NCBI GenBank assembly: GCA_024699855.1
Contig: JAMPIQ010000003.1
Span: 5,270,001-5,334,000, forward strand
DNA length: 64,000 nt
Reading direction: 5' to 3'
Source: Aphelenchoides besseyi
Lineage: Eukaryota > Nematoda > Chromadorea > Rhabditida > Aphelenchoididae
A program made the position numbers and the translations under genes. Shown piece by piece: positions 34,849 through 46,455 of the stretch. The first letter of the stretch is position 1. Each line of letters starts with the position of its first letter. The notes under the pieces were generated by a model. It was given only the letters and a program-made list of their open reading frames with translations, was not told the origin of the DNA and made no database searches.

Positions 34849-35870
34849 TCGTTGTTTATCGTTGAAAATCCACGAGCAATCTTTTCCACATCGGAGGTCT
34901 GTGGTGTTTTCGAGTGAGTTGTAGCAATTGGTTGTTTAGTTCAAACCGTTAAAACGATCAGAACATGAGCGTATGGAACGAGGCTCCATTGCACTTTTGC
35001 ACACGATGCTTACGGAATGTTCCGAAGCATATCGTAATCTGCCAAAACAAGCAAAAGTAAGTTCAGATTGGAAGTGTTGAACTAAATGACCATCTTAGTT
35101 GTTGGTTATTCGACATTTCTCATTTCAATTCGGATATCTTCATCGCTGCTATTTTACATCTCAAATATTCCCAGAAGTAAAAGACGGACGGATGTGTGTG
35201 CATTACGGTCAGTTCGATGAAATCACATCTATTAATTGGTTGTGGAGTTTCAGGTTATTATATCCATGTTGACAACTTGCCCTATTTTTTTGAAGGCCTG
35301 GACACAAGTGGAGAGCACGAAAAGTACGTTTAATCGCGAACATTTTAACCGTGAACATTTTAGATTCATTCGCCCATTAATCGAAAAGTCCGTTCATTCA
35401 ACTGACATCTTTCGAGAGTTACAAATTCGGGAGATCGAAGTTGTGGCGATGGCCGCGATTACTTTCTACAACGTTCGTAAGAGATTGTTTATGCTATGGG
35501 TTGTTAAGTAATATTCTTAGTGTCTGATTTGGACTTACTAACCAACGACGTGAAAGCAGTGATGGACGCAGCAAACACTGAACTACATCACAACGTTGTC
35601 ACCACCTATGGAATCAGCGGAGCGGGAGCACGTTTGGGTCGAATCTTCAGTCTAATGCACCACATTGCCGTAAGAATTCGTTGGAAGTTGTAAGCCTCCG
35701 ATTTAGACACGAACAACCGAAATGCGTGAGAGTTTGATTGTCGCAAAGATCTTTTTAATGGACCTACAACCGGACGTGTGTTCTCGTGTTTGACAGAAAG
35801 ATGGTTATGTTTTTAGGTCTGGAGCGATTTGGAACTACCGGAAGACCAGTCGGAAGCTATTATTAGCTAA
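34849..35870 (+). CDS. nuclear hormone receptor, ligand-binding domain (partial)
   Basis: Exons joined by 26-60 bp introns: FKPLKRSEHERMERGSI, LLHTMLTECSEAYRNLPKQ, LLVIRHFSFQFGYLHRCYF, the helix 3-5 region, GYYIHVDNLPYFFEG, LQIREIEVVAMAAITFYN, then LSDLDLLTNDVKAVMDAAN, GARLGRIFSLMHHIA and a C-terminal VWSDLELPEDQ, stop 35868-35870. The pattern of hydrophobic positions (signature Phe in the centre, E-x-x-A-x-x-A-I before helix 7, R-L-G-x-I-x-S-L near helix 10) fits the divergent nematode nuclear-receptor LBD. No zinc-finger DNA-binding domain is seen upstream; the mariner lies there. The last two coding exons are copied at 38387-38737. Confidence 0.6.
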
Positions 35871-36140
35871 ACTCCACAATCTCACACGTCGAAATGATGC
35901 TTTCTTATCAAATGTAAAGAATCAAATAAATCCTATCACTACATCATCGAAGAGCAGTCAAATGAAAGAGTTATGACCAGCAAATTTCGTCAGCAAAGAT
36001 CATTTTACTCTGCTGCCCATCAAATGGAAAAAGTTGACGCCGCAGAGAAGCGAGAGAACGAAACAAAGATCGCCAGTTCCTCGCTCTCTCGCCCCCACCG
36101 CGACCCACCAGTTAGTGTGGAAATGCTTAGCACTTGAGTC
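35509..36140 (+). repeat. 632-bp direct repeat, copy 1
   Basis: Starts at TAATATTCTTAG (end of a receptor intron) and covers the last receptor exons, stop codon, 3' flank and a GC-richer purine tract. Copy 2 is at 38376-39007, same length and same orientation, with only one obvious difference (C/T in GACTTAxTAACC). Flanks differ on both sides. Confidence 0.92.
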
Positions 36141-36889
36141 AAGTCTCTCGCCCGTTCTGTTCTGTTTCCATTTTCCCGTTTGCTGGCGTTGAAAAAGAGC
36201 GGCTGACATGGAGGTTGGTTTGCGATTTTGAAAGCAATCGCCCAGTCGCTTACTCCACGTATGTTTGCCGTTTCGTTTAATCTTCATTGTTTCGAGTTAT
36301 TTCGTCCGAAGTCGTTCGTTTCGGTTGGTTTTTGGTCCCGCAGTTTGCTTCCTAGTTTTCATCGATTTTTCCTCGCGTGCTTTTCGGCCTTCGGTTTGTT
36401 TCACGTGTTTTTCGGTGGTCGCGACTTCTGACAAAACGTCGCGCTTTGATTGCAATTTCGAATCGAGATTATCTCCGAGATTCGGGAACCTTCGACCGAC
36501 GACCAGAAATCTCTTTCTGTTTACGTTCTTATCGCAATTTCCAGCGAACTGCCATTCGCGAGCAGGTGCTTTTTCGGTTGCTAACCGCTGGCTGTTCGTT
36601 GTCAACACTTCGCTGTTCCACTGGCGCTTGCGTGTCTATTTGGCGTGCTTGGTGATCGTTGCTGTTACAGTCGAAAATAACGAAGTGACTTCTCAATAGA
36701 TCCATTGAACGTCTGGCATTATGTGCCAGCTTTCAACGATTGTTTCTGTTAACAAAGCTTTGCATTTTGTTTCGCATAATTCTTGTTTCTTCTCATTTTT
36801 TATTGCTCATATTCGTTTTAAAACAGTTATAATGTATAGTTTATCGTGCTTATCTTTTGAATTATTTAATCTATTTACTTTTTCAGATA

Positions 36890-38037
36890 ATGGTTTTAAT
36901 TGGCGAAGTTGGATCTCATGTAAAGGTTCCGGTACCAGTGGACGAAGACAATCATCTTCCTTTAAAAAGATTGTGTCGTTACTTCCGTGATGCCGCTGGT
37001 CTATTTTTTGAAGTGAATGGGGCGAAGATTCCGGTCAAGTTAGTTTATATTAATCTTAGCACTTTCATATTTAACAAATTTTAGGTTTGATAAGTCTGAT
37101 ACCATGCTGATGCCGCCCGACGGTGGATGGGATGGTAAAGAACTTTACATCGTCAGATCCAGCCATTGTCCGAAGACTCCTGATGACATGGATCGTCCGA
37201 TGACGCCTATGGAAATTGAAAGAGCGAACAGTAAGCTATGTCTGACTATTTAATGAAACTTCTCGTTTAGGAGTTCCCAAGATCACTAGTCTTTGGGAGA
37301 GCCGTGTGTTTCGCATGAACGGTGACAAACTAATTGGCTCAAGTGTGTTGCTCGATCAGCAGCTTCTTCTGACAGCTGCGCACTTGTCCTTTAAACTTCA
37401 ACACGATTACTCGATCACAGGAAGCAATAACCGCACTTTCAACGTGAAGTGCGTCTTCATTTGCAAGAGTTATGACTTCGCCCTCTTCAAATCGGATGAT
37501 CTTCCAACGGTGGACGTACCTGTCGGCAGTCTGGATCGAGGAGACAAGTACTTTATAATGGTAGGTTATTTTTGGAGCTTTGTCGTAGCCGACTAATGCT
37601 TTACAAAATATTGGTCTATTAAATACTAAACAACTTTATTTTAGGGTTATCCCAGTGGCACCGATACTTCCAATCCCGCTATTTCGAAAGGAATAATTGA
37701 AGGAGTCATGGACGACAAAATCCATTTGAGTAAGTATTTCTTAATTTTTTACTAATAAATTTCTATTTAGTCGGATCGCCGGGGTCGAAGCGCGGCTATT
37801 CCGGCGCTCCCGTCCTCAATGTCCGTGGAGATTTGGCAGGATTATTGCTGGGTGCCACAACTGAATTGAACGTCAATACGACTATTCAAGAGTGCCTCTA
37901 TTCGTCAGCTGAACAGAAGTACGCGCGCATCCTACCAATTAGTGTTGCCGTTGGTCGCTATAATCAAGGTATTTTGAAGTTCAATTTTTAAAACTAAAAT
38001 CGGAGACGTTTAGGAAATTCGGACAACGAATCCTGAA
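36890..38037 (+). CDS. trypsin-fold serine protease-like protein
   Basis: A TTTCAG acceptor directly precedes the ATG at 36890 (MVLIGEVGSHVKVPVPVDED), indicating a 5' UTR intron or trans-splice site. Six exons; stop TGA 38035-38037; about 300 residues. A propeptide-like head (CRYFRDAAGLFFEVNG) leads to a chymotrypsin fold with His in LLTAAHLSF (37375), Asp in YDFALFKSD (37480) and Ser in KRGYSGAPVLN (37795), so the triad is complete, although the Ser motif reads GYSGAP rather than GDSGGP. No signal peptide: intracellular, HtrA/Tysnd-like in spirit. A second protein of this style is the minus-strand gene at 50116/60541. Bracketed by the two 632-bp repeats. Confidence 0.62.
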
Positions 38038-38375
38038 GCATTCAACAGTTGTGACATTTGTTAGTAAAAGGAATTCGTTTTATTGTCAGTTTTTTCTCCA
38101 ACTGTTCGTCGCTTTTACGGGTCCACAATCTTGTTTTCTCCGCTCTTACTACTCTGGAATCTCGGTCGTTGGTATATTTTGAGTTGTATGACCATTTTGT
38201 GTCAGTTGCCATGGAATCATAATCGGGTGTTTGAACGAGCGTGTTTGTGGTTACAAACTACGTTCAACTTGTGCTCTTTTATTGATGTCATTTTCTTGCC
38301 TTTTACAATAAACAACTTCATATGATATTTCCAAATAAACAACATACTTTAACGAACACTTGTTATCGGGTCAAC

Positions 38376-39007
38376 TAATATTCTTAGTGTCTGATTTGGA
38401 CTTATTAACCAACGACGTGAAAGCAGTGATGGACGCAGCAAACACTGAACTACATCACAACGTTGTCACCACCTATGGAATCAGCGGAGCGGGAGCACGT
38501 TTGGGTCGAATCTTCAGTCTAATGCACCACATTGCCGTAAGAATTCGTTGGAAGTTGTAAGCCTCCGATTTAGACACGAACAACCGAAATGCGTGAGAGT
38601 TTGATTGTCGCAAAGATCTTTTTAATGGACCTACAACCGGACGTGTGTTCTCGTGTTTGACAGAAAGATGGTTATGTTTTTAGGTCTGGAGCGATTTGGA
38701 ACTACCGGAAGACCAGTCGGAAGCTATTATTAGCTAAACTCCACAATCTCACACGTCGAAATGATGCTTTCTTATCAAATGTAAAGAATCAAATAAATCC
38801 TATCACTACATCATCGAAGAGCAGTCAAATGAAAGAGTTATGACCAGCAAATTTCGTCAGCAAAGATCATTTTACTCTGCTGCCCATCAAATGGAAAAAG
38901 TTGACGCCGCAGAGAAGCGAGAGAACGAAACAAAGATCGCCAGTTCCTCGCTCTCTCGCCCCCACCGCGACCCACCAGTTAGTGTGGAAATGCTTAGCAC
39001 TTGAGTC
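38376..39007 (+). repeat. 632-bp direct repeat, copy 2 (orphan receptor 3' exons)
   Basis: Near-identical to 35509-36140, offset 2867 bp. It carries a splice acceptor, the last nuclear-receptor exons (38387-38737) and the 3' flank, but no upstream receptor exons; it follows the protease-like gene's 3' end. Likely a recent segmental copy, non-functional unless spliced to something upstream. Confidence 0.9.
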
Positions 39008-39484
39008 GGGTCTTTCTTCCACTAAGTCACCTCTGGAGCCCGTGCATCAGCGGACGAGAAAATCTTTCGCCTTTTACTAAAGATTTCCGTGCGCGGGCTC
39101 GCTTATGAGTTTAACCAATTTTTGGAGGTCTGTCGCTTGCGGCAGACAAACAATTCAAACCAAGCCGATTGTGGCTCTACGACGTCTTAAACTCAACTGT
39201 TAACAGTGTAAAGTAAACGATCCGATACGAGAATGTAAAATTTGTGTTGTCAGTCCAACTTCAAGCTGTCGATCGTGCAGTTTGTGGACTCCAGATTACG
39301 ATCAAATGATTCAAAACGGCTTCTAATTGCCGACAATTTCAGTCAGATTACCGTTTATTTCTACGTGCTCTGTAAAGAAGAATACAATCGAAGAGGATTA
39401 TAGACCTCTATTATTCTGAAGGCAAATGGATACTTGTGAGTAGCAAAAAAGATGGGTCAAAAGTAGAGGCAAATGGCGCAGTGG
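39008..39484. other. no gene seen
   Basis: Unique DNA between the repeat copy and the Helitron relic, with no supported frames. Confidence 0.4.
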
Positions 39485-40762
39485 TTAAACAGTCGAATTT
39501 TCATTACAGCAATCTTTCGTCAGAACAACTTTCAGCGTCAATCGCAGAATCGATTGAAATATACGTTTTTGATTGGCCATCAACATCTTCAAACCTTTTT
39601 CATTCGATTCATTTACGCCAATGTGTTTCGACACCAAAATTGCTGAGTTGCCCATTTCCTTGAATTTCTTCTTTTCGATCAACGTGCCAAAGATCTCTTG
39701 TTCCAAATTTTGTTGGATTAAGCAATGAGACGGTAAGTTGATCAGTTCATTTTTGTCGTTCAGATGTTGTTCTTTGTCTTTCGCTAATCGATCAGCTTTC
39801 TGTTGAGCTGATTCTGAGTACGAAGATTATCTTGACGTTCTTTCTGTCGGTTTAAGCGATCTAATTTCTGTTGCTCAGATTCAACTTCTCGTTTAATTGC
39901 ACTTTAGTTTCTCATTTGTGTAGACGCATTTGACGTTTTTCGGGATCTGCTTCGTCTTCTAATACAACTATTTCCGATTGATCCATTGGTTCACCATTGT
40001 CACTTTGATTGTCATACGAATTGACGAAAACGAAGCCTCCAATGTGTCAAACAGATTCAAACGTTTGTCAAGCCCACTTTCGTTTAATTTTGTTAGAAAA
40101 ACGCCATTTGAATGTTGATGTGTGTTCTCGAAGAAGTTTATTGCATTAGAAACAACGTAGCACCACAATTGCATGTATCATTTGGAAATCACTTTGGTAT
40201 CCAATGTCGTTCAAGAACATATTTGCATTAGATCCAAGCCCGTCCAATGAGTGAAAAATTGACTGTAGATGAGTAAATCCGCGAATAGACACTTTGGGAA
40301 ACGGGATGGTGAAGTGAATCACAATAATGCGGAATACACATATTACTGAACGCTTCTTTTTCATCACTGCCAAAACGTAGTGTCCACTATTTTGAATCGG
40401 GATCAGCAAATAAAACATCTTCGTTTGGAGCAATCGGTGGTTTGACAATCAAATACTTTGATGGATTTGGTTCGGCTGTACGATAGTGATCGGTCCCAAC
40501 ATGACATCGACATTAAACCAACTTTCAACGAAGTGTTAGCAATTAGTTTAATAAATCAAAAACAATTGATTCAAAATCGATCCATTGGCTAATGTTCCTG
40601 TTCGGTAGTTGTAATCTAGACATTTGACATTCGCTTCGCGCAAATTCATAGACTTAATTCGGTTGGCAAGAGTGCTGAATTGTTGCCCAAAATTTGTTCG
40701 ATAGTGAGTACGGTTCTTCGGTGTCGATGTTGACAAACGAATTTGTTGTGAAATGTCTGGAG
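39485..40762 (-). pseudogene. degenerate Helitron relic, Ulp1 domain plus a scrap of helicase
   Basis: Minus-strand frames resemble the protein of the intact Helitron at 52067-57638. From 40700 down: LREANVKCLDYNYRTG and SGHYVLAVMKKK (protease domain, His), then VSNAINFFENTHQHSN (40130; the residue aligned with the catalytic Cys falls at WCYVVSNA), an Arg/Gln-rich stretch, and then directly GNSAILVSKHIGVNESNEKG (39640), which belongs to the helicase C-terminal half. The whole Rep and helicase core is missing and there are many stops. The relic runs into the N gap. Confidence 0.65.
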
Positions 40763-40862
40763 NNNNNNNNNNNNNNNNNNNNNNNNNNNNNNNNNNNNNN
40801 NNNNNNNNNNNNNNNNNNNNNNNNNNNNNNNNNNNNNNNNNNNNNNNNNNNNNNNNNNNNNN
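40763..40862. other. scaffold gap (100 Ns)
   Basis: Exactly 100 undetermined bases: a placeholder joining two contigs. Gene relations across it are not reliable. Confidence 0.99.
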
Positions 40863-41430
40863 GGATGTCAACGTGAAATCACCGAACTTGTGCGGCGGAT
40901 ATCGACTCAAGATTTTTATACGATGCTTTACGAGGACGCACTACGAAGTCGCGAACGTGTCGAAGAAGTTCGACGTTCATTGGGCGACGAAGAATATCAG
41001 GTTGTTTACAATCCACCACCTCCACGCCAACGAAGCGAACCACGACGTCATTCTGATCATTTGTGCGGAACTCCACCGCCGCCTTATACTGTAACAACTC
41101 AAAGCGAAACATTGATCTCCGATCTACGGCAGGTTTGTGGTCGTGGTGAATCGACAAATAAGTTGCAAATTGTTCTAGTGTTCCGGATTCAGTAACTCTC
41201 ATATTATGGCCAGTCAATGTCAAGCCGACTCGTTCGTCAGCACACTAACGCGGCGTCCACATCAACGCGTAGCTCCAACGGCACCAGCAGCAACTCCAGT
41301 TCGTTCAACGACGTTGTATCCCGATCTTACACAACTCATGAGTTTCACACCGAAATAAGTTCCCAATGTTTTACGATCTCACATTACTTGCTAGTCGTCC
41401 GAAGGCTTCACTCTTGTTTTTGCCGCCCAA
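40863..41430 (+). CDS. Pro/Ser-rich protein, 5' end in the gap
   Basis: Open from the gap: CQREITELVRRISTQDFYTM, then RSRERVEEVRRSLGDEEYQ (helical, charged) and a proline-rich part NPPPPRQRSEPRRHSD with CGTPPPPYTV (a PPxY motif able to bind WW domains). The frame ends with LISDLRQ at a GTTTGT donor (41132); an acceptor at about 41214 would continue in phase into a Ser/Thr-rich tail (SRLVRQHTNAASTSTRSS). Family not recognised. Low complexity limits certainty. Confidence 0.45.
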
Positions 41431-41480
41431 GTTTTGTGTTTTCACTTTTTGATTGTATTTTGATGTCGCACATTCAATAA

Positions 41481-42373
41481 AAAAACGCAAGTCTCTGTTA
41501 GGAAAATGCTATTTGGTTGCAACAGAACTTCATAAACAATAGAACTGCAAACGAAACGTAAAGCAAAAGCATAGTTGGAATATACGTGACACGTCGAACA
41601 AACTTTCCAACGCACTCTGATTGACATATTGAACGTTTGGTAATTGCAAACTATTCTCAAATGCAATCGCATGGTCCATCTAATTTAACTGACTTGAATT
41701 CTACCGTTCTTTTAATTTCCACATCAATTATCTTCTGTTAATAAAATATGGACGTGCAATCGTGTTTCACAGTAAATTAGTTGAGTTATAACCTGTGGTG
41801 TTTGCTTGTAAGAAATACCACTGCTATCTATTGGTATAGATGTGTTGGGTTCACTACAATTCACCATTACAAGTGATAGATTAAGAAAAAGGCCGAGACT
41901 AGGTTTGTTGATAACTAAGTTTATTTTGCATGTTTCATTCGATATTTGGATGTTAGTTTGAATTGCCAGTTTGTTCCAATTGTCAATAGCCGGCGCGTTC
42001 ATACCATCAGCCGTAATTTTAATTTCGGGTTAGTTCACAAATGAAGTAATTGGATTTTACAATGTCAAACAAAACGCATAACAATTACTACAGTTTATTA
42101 GCAAAATTCGAATAGAACATGCATAATTGAAGAACCGGGATGCAATAAAACAAAGGTAATGAAGAAATCTCTAATCGGTCATTTTGTCAACTGAAAATCG
42201 ATCGGATGCGTTTCTTCATCGTCATCGCTATAATCCTCTGGTGGTTGGGCAATTGATGAATCAGAAGAAAAGTTGGGATATTGCTGATGTCTGAATCGAC
42301 GGGTACCACGCCACGAAGGTACGTACTGCAATTCAGATCGAGAGGAGCCAATTTATCAGCTTCCTTAGCTGCT
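41481..42373. other. no gene seen
   Basis: AT-rich, stops in all frames apart from short stretches. Probable 3' flanks of the two neighbouring genes. Confidence 0.4.
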
Positions 42374-43410
42374 TCACCGGCTGTTTTTGCTTGTTCGGTT
42401 ATGACGCTTGCAAATTTCGTGAATTTCGGTCGTGGAATACGCAGGAACTGGATCGGGAAACTGCGATAGATGAGACACGAACTTCTTCAAAACAACCATT
42501 TTAGTTAGAGCCTTTTCGGGATCAGGTGTCGACGGTTTCGCACTGCTCTTTTCCTACATACAATAAACTGTTCGAGATTCGCGAGCATTTCACGTTCATC
42601 GTCGTCGAACGATGGGTCGTCCGATGGATTTGATCGCAGCGAACGTATGTCTTCGGATTTTTCGACTTTGGTTTTGTCGAATTGCGGTGAAATGGAACGC
42701 AATTGAGTTGGTGGACTGATTCGTCCAACGTCCTAATACTCTTCCTCCTCTCTTCGATCGCTGTCAAAATCCAATGGCTCGATCAGTTCCAAGCCTTCGT
42801 CGGATCGGATGATGAGTCCGTTGATTTTGTAGTTGTCGTTAGAAGTTGACGAATTGGCGACTTTTGCAATTGATCATCATTTTGAGTATACGTTAAATTG
42901 GAGAGTTGGAGTGAACTTACGTGAATCTTCTCGAAATGCTCGTGCGCCGGATCAACAGGCTGCCGATCGCATTTTGAGCAAGTGATTAGAATGAACTCTT
43001 CAGCTTCCTTCACATCAGTTTCAGCCTTTTCTGCTCGCATTAACGCTCGAATCTAGAACATCAACCTAGACAATAGACGTTCACTTTATTACCTCTCCCA
43101 TGTAACTATTTTCGGTGTTTCGATCTTATCGGTTTGAGTTTGCGTAGTGATTGAAATTGGACGGCACAAGGTTGAAGCATCGACGATTTTCGGAGGTCTT
43201 GTTGATCCTCCTACTTCTCGAAGTTCTTTTTGTTTGAGAGCTAAATGATTGTTGAACAATGAGCATTTACTGAAGTCATTTTTGGGATCAGTTGGTTCTT
43301 GAGATTCGGGCTCATGTCCGATGCAGTATTGGAATTCGAAGGAAAGCGGAAATTTTTTGATTGGTCGTACAAGATCGACGGTATCAAATGCAACAGAGTT
43401 AACAGCTGGC
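42374..43410 (-). CDS. zinc-finger protein, possibly ATXN7-like (SAGA)
   Basis: Four or so exons. An exon at 43410-43096 (FDTVDLVRPIKKFPLSFEFQ... ending IVTWE) joins through an intron of about 40 bp to IRALMRAEKAETDVKEAEEF and the finger ILITCSKCDRQPVDPAHEHF-EKIH (C-x2-C...H-x4-H). This resembles the short zinc finger of ataxin-7 that precedes its SCA7 domain. Later exons contain a Ser/Asp-rich stretch, LANLEQFIVCRK and TKMVVLKKFVSHLSQFPDPV, stop at 42374. No SCA7 domain recognised. Exon joins in the middle (42780-42920) are uncertain. Confidence 0.42.
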
Positions 43411-43498
43411 TAAAACAGAATACAAAGGTTTATTCGTTTCAATCATCAAATCAACAATAAAACGTGAACAAAAAGAAAGATAATTAATTGATATGATG

Positions 43499-43890
43499 AT
43501 GCGAATACTTCGACCGCTCTTTCTATTCGTTCCGATCCTCAGCGATTCGATTCCAGTTGGTGCCCAACGTTCTTTCCATGTCCTTATACCATCGATTAAC
43601 CGGTCTTCCAATTGGTCGTTCGTAACTCCAAGGCCTCCAGAATGTGCTTCTAGTTGCCTAGCGGTTGTCCGTTCGTCTTGCAACATGACCAGCCCATCTA
43701 AACCTACGTTGAAGTGCATCTTCCACCGCGTCTTTGAATTGTTTTTTGCTCGGATTTCCACACCTCAAACTTCGTCTCGCAATCGAATCCCAAGAAGTCT
43801 TCGTTTCATTGCTCGTTGTGTTGTTGTCAATTTGCTTCGTTCACTTTTTCACATTGTCCAAGTTTGCGCGCCATAGTTGAGTACTGGTAG
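43499..43890 (-). pseudogene. LINE (non-LTR retrotransposon) 3' end, ORF2 C-terminus
   Basis: Read on the minus strand: LTTTQRAMKRRLLGIRLRDE, then RWAGHVARRTDNR, a TAG, TRSTFWRPWSYERPIGRPVNR and WYKDMERTLGTNWNRIAEDR before a stop. RWxGHVAR and RPxGRPxxRW are hallmarks of the C-terminal end of RTE/CR1/Jockey-like ORF2. One internal TAG and a frameshift near 43760 show decay. A 5'-truncated dead copy. Confidence 0.72.
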
Positions 43891-43989
43891 AAAACAGAAT
43901 CAAATTTGAAAAAGTTATTGCAGCATTCCGTATCCATTCTATGCGCTTGTCCAAATATTTGCTGATAGTTCATCACCACGGAACTGAAT

Positions 43990-44720
43990 TTCCGGAAATA
44001 ATGAAGTATTTTCGTCGTGCTTTCGACTAATTCACTAAGTCAGCAACATGAATCTGAAGATAACATAAAAGTCGACTAAATTAATCAAATATTATCAATA
44101 AAGTTAAGAATTTTGACATATCGCACTTCTTCAAAATGGTTCCTCTCTTCCAGACGGGTTCGCGCTTTTGATCAATTCCGAAACTCAATATTCGCGCCGA
44201 TACCCAGATGGTCCAAAAGTTGATAGACAAAGAGCTCCTTCAAGTCCAAATCGGAGCGGACACCTGAAAGTTAGCTTCAATATGTACATCAATCAACTGA
44301 ACTTACTGCTGTTGGAAGCGTCACAATCATGGTTAGTTTTGACGTAATACGTAACCGTTTCTCCTCCGGCCAGTTCAATGTTGCACTCGCATCCAGCACG
44401 ACTGCCAAATGTTATCTTTGGAGATTTGTCACTGTATTTTTGTTCAAAATGTGTCTTGGCTGCTTTCTAAAAGGTTGAAATTGTTTTTCTGCAAATCAAT
44501 TCATCCGTACCCGTATTTTGATTTGAGTTCGGTCGACAAAGGTGGCAAACTTGGTGCCTTTGTTCAAGAAATTTACGTGGGTATTGTAAAAACAGCCATT
44601 ACTCAATCGCTTAACATGTCGTCGAATGCGCTTGGATATTTTAAAAATTCTCCATCAACTACTTCGAAAATGATGAAGTCGAGTCTCTCGGAAATGGCAG
44701 TCACAAAAACCTGAAAAGTT
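43990..44720 (-). pseudogene. fragmentary gene of a nematode-type uncharacterised family
   Basis: Minus-strand frames include PKITFGSRAGCECNIELAGG, ETVTYYVKTNHDC (44350) and, after an intron of about 45 bp, VRSDLDLKELFVYQLLDHLG (44240) ending IGANIEF. The ELFVYxxLxxxGxG block recalls an expanded uncharacterised nematode family. Neighbouring frames contain stops, so only scraps are readable. Confidence 0.35.
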
Positions 44721-45386
44721 TAAATTCAGCAACTAGTTCAAATTATTGGAAAACAAGCCTCAATTTCCACTGTCGGATTCCGTACATTCTACATTGTGTT
44801 CTTTTCATTTTCTGTAAGCAACTTATGAGCTGTGTCATGTCAGTAAGAAATTACGTGTTTTGTCGAAAACCACAACGCATCCGGACAGCTTTTACTCCGG
44901 CTTGGAAGTTTTAAATAGTGTCTTTTCAAGGCTTAGTGCGGTCACTTCTTGCATTGTCAATCTAGACAAGGATCTGGTTTAATTCTTTCCTTTATTGCAA
45001 TAAGAGGGGCATGTGTTCGCTTCGGTGAGATATCGGAAGCGTGTGAACGGATTTTGATGCACTTTTTTTATGATCAGGGGTTTGCGTAGGTTCCGCGAAA
45101 TGAAAATGTTTCTGTGCAAAGATAACAGATAGCCGATAAAGTAGATGAAATTTGAATATTGCGTAGGCGAATTTTTCTGGATTGCTCGATAGAAACTTTC
45201 TCATTCTGGAAATTTTATTCGTTATGCTGTCGATTGATCGTTGAGCACAATCTGTGTTGATGTAAATTGATCTTATCTTTTAATCTTGTTAGGTCCCGAC
45301 CTTCGCTAACCAATAACCTTTATTTGTAGACTCCAAAAAACAACAACTAAAAAAGACCACTCGCGCCGTTTTTTGGCTCCGAGGGA
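44721..45386. other. no gene seen
   Basis: No supported frames or repeats. Confidence 0.35.
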
Positions 45387-45990
45387 ATGGGACGCGGTTT
45401 GGCACTGCTGCTTCTGTTCGGACACAACAAATTTCTTAAATTTCTTATGGAAGTGGACGCATTCAGCGAAATAAGTAACTTGCACAGAATAAGAATTGAA
45501 AAACTCACGGAGGAGGACCTTGAATGTCTAGCAAAATTTAGTGGTAAAGAAAGTTGGTTAAACAATGACATTATTATGTGCTATTTAATTCATCAATTGT
45601 CGAAAATTGTTCCTCAGATCATGATTGTTCCAATTGCAGTTTGGAGAGAGAAAACAGGAATTTAAAACAATTGGCAATCAATTTTTGTCCGGAGTTGAAG
45701 CAGTCCTGGAGCAAAGTGCTTTTCCGAATTTTTGAGCAAATCATTGGACTTTAGTGGTTGTGAATACTGAAGGTAATTGTGATTTTTACGATTCAATGGT
45801 TGGTAGTTTAAGTAATGATCAGCAAGAGTTCATTAAATTGGTCAGTAGTGTATGGTACAAATCTTCGAGAAAAAATCCCAGACCTCAGCTATTGCCGCAA
45901 GCTTGTCGGCAGAGTAATTAATATACTTGTCACTCATCAACCTCCGATCGATGCGCAAAAGCTCGCGGAGCTATCAATCAACCGCCGCAG
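45387..45990 (+). pseudogene. Ulp1/SENP-like cysteine protease, degenerate
   Basis: Two frames of one protein. 45387-45665: KESWLNNDIIMCYLIHQL, the WLND-type opening of the C48 fold, then IVPIAVW. After a frameshift near 45655 and a TGA near 45737 comes NHWTLVVVNTEGNCDFYDSM (catalytic His and Asp region). The Gln/Cys part is not found; the frame decays after RPQLLPQACRQSN. Could be a transposon or virus-like protease (Polinton-type), given the polymerase fragment 1.3 kb downstream, or a lost host SENP. It differs from the Helitron protease domain. Confidence 0.55.
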
Positions 45991-46143
45991 AAAGACCCCC
46001 TCATACAAAGCGGCAAAATTCAAAGTTATGATTCATTTATTAATTACACAATAAAGCATTTACAACTGTGACAATGATTAGATAGAAAGGAAAGTTTTTT
46101 TGGGTTTTTGGTCTACAAAAGGTAAGTTGGGGAGACAGCTGAT

Positions 46144-46455
46144 TCACTTGTTCAAATCCCGATAAGCTTGGTTGAACGCCGCATTAGCGTCAATACACTC
46201 ATTGCATAGAATTAATCGAATTTCATATGATCCATTTGACATCAAACGCATCTTTTTGCTTGTTGTGAAAAATCTGCCTTCACACGTTTTACACATGATG
46301 AAACTAAGCTCCCGCTTCAAATAAACAGCAATCCATGGAGAGGGCGGCATTTTACTGTTATCGCTCCAATCGTCGAACTCATCTAATGGCTTTTGAGTGT
46401 CTTCGTCGATGAACAATTCATCTTCTTCTCTTTCTTTTCGGCGTTTGAAAGCCAT
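46144..46455 (-). CDS. 103-residue zinc-binding-type protein, unidentified
   Basis: Intronless, start MAFKRRKEREEDELFIDED at 46455, stop 46144. An acidic N-terminus with a KRRK patch, then two CxxC pairs (MCKTCEGRFF and LCNECIDANA) 29 residues apart, compatible with one zinc site. The frame is clean in a region of decay. Possibly an element or virus-like regulator; nothing recognised. Confidence 0.45.
   Translation of the reverse strand: MAFKRRKEREEDELFIDEDTQKPLDEFDDWSDNSKMPPSPWIAVYLKRELSFIMCKTCEGRFFTTSKKMRLMSNGSYEIRLILCNECIDANAAFNQAYRDLNK

Noticed and set aside
38387..38760. A second nuclear-receptor gene
   Set aside because: Only the copied last exons are present; treated as part of the 632-bp duplication.
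43493..43876. 127-codon plus frame
   Set aside because: Antisense shadow of the LINE ORF2 C-terminus.
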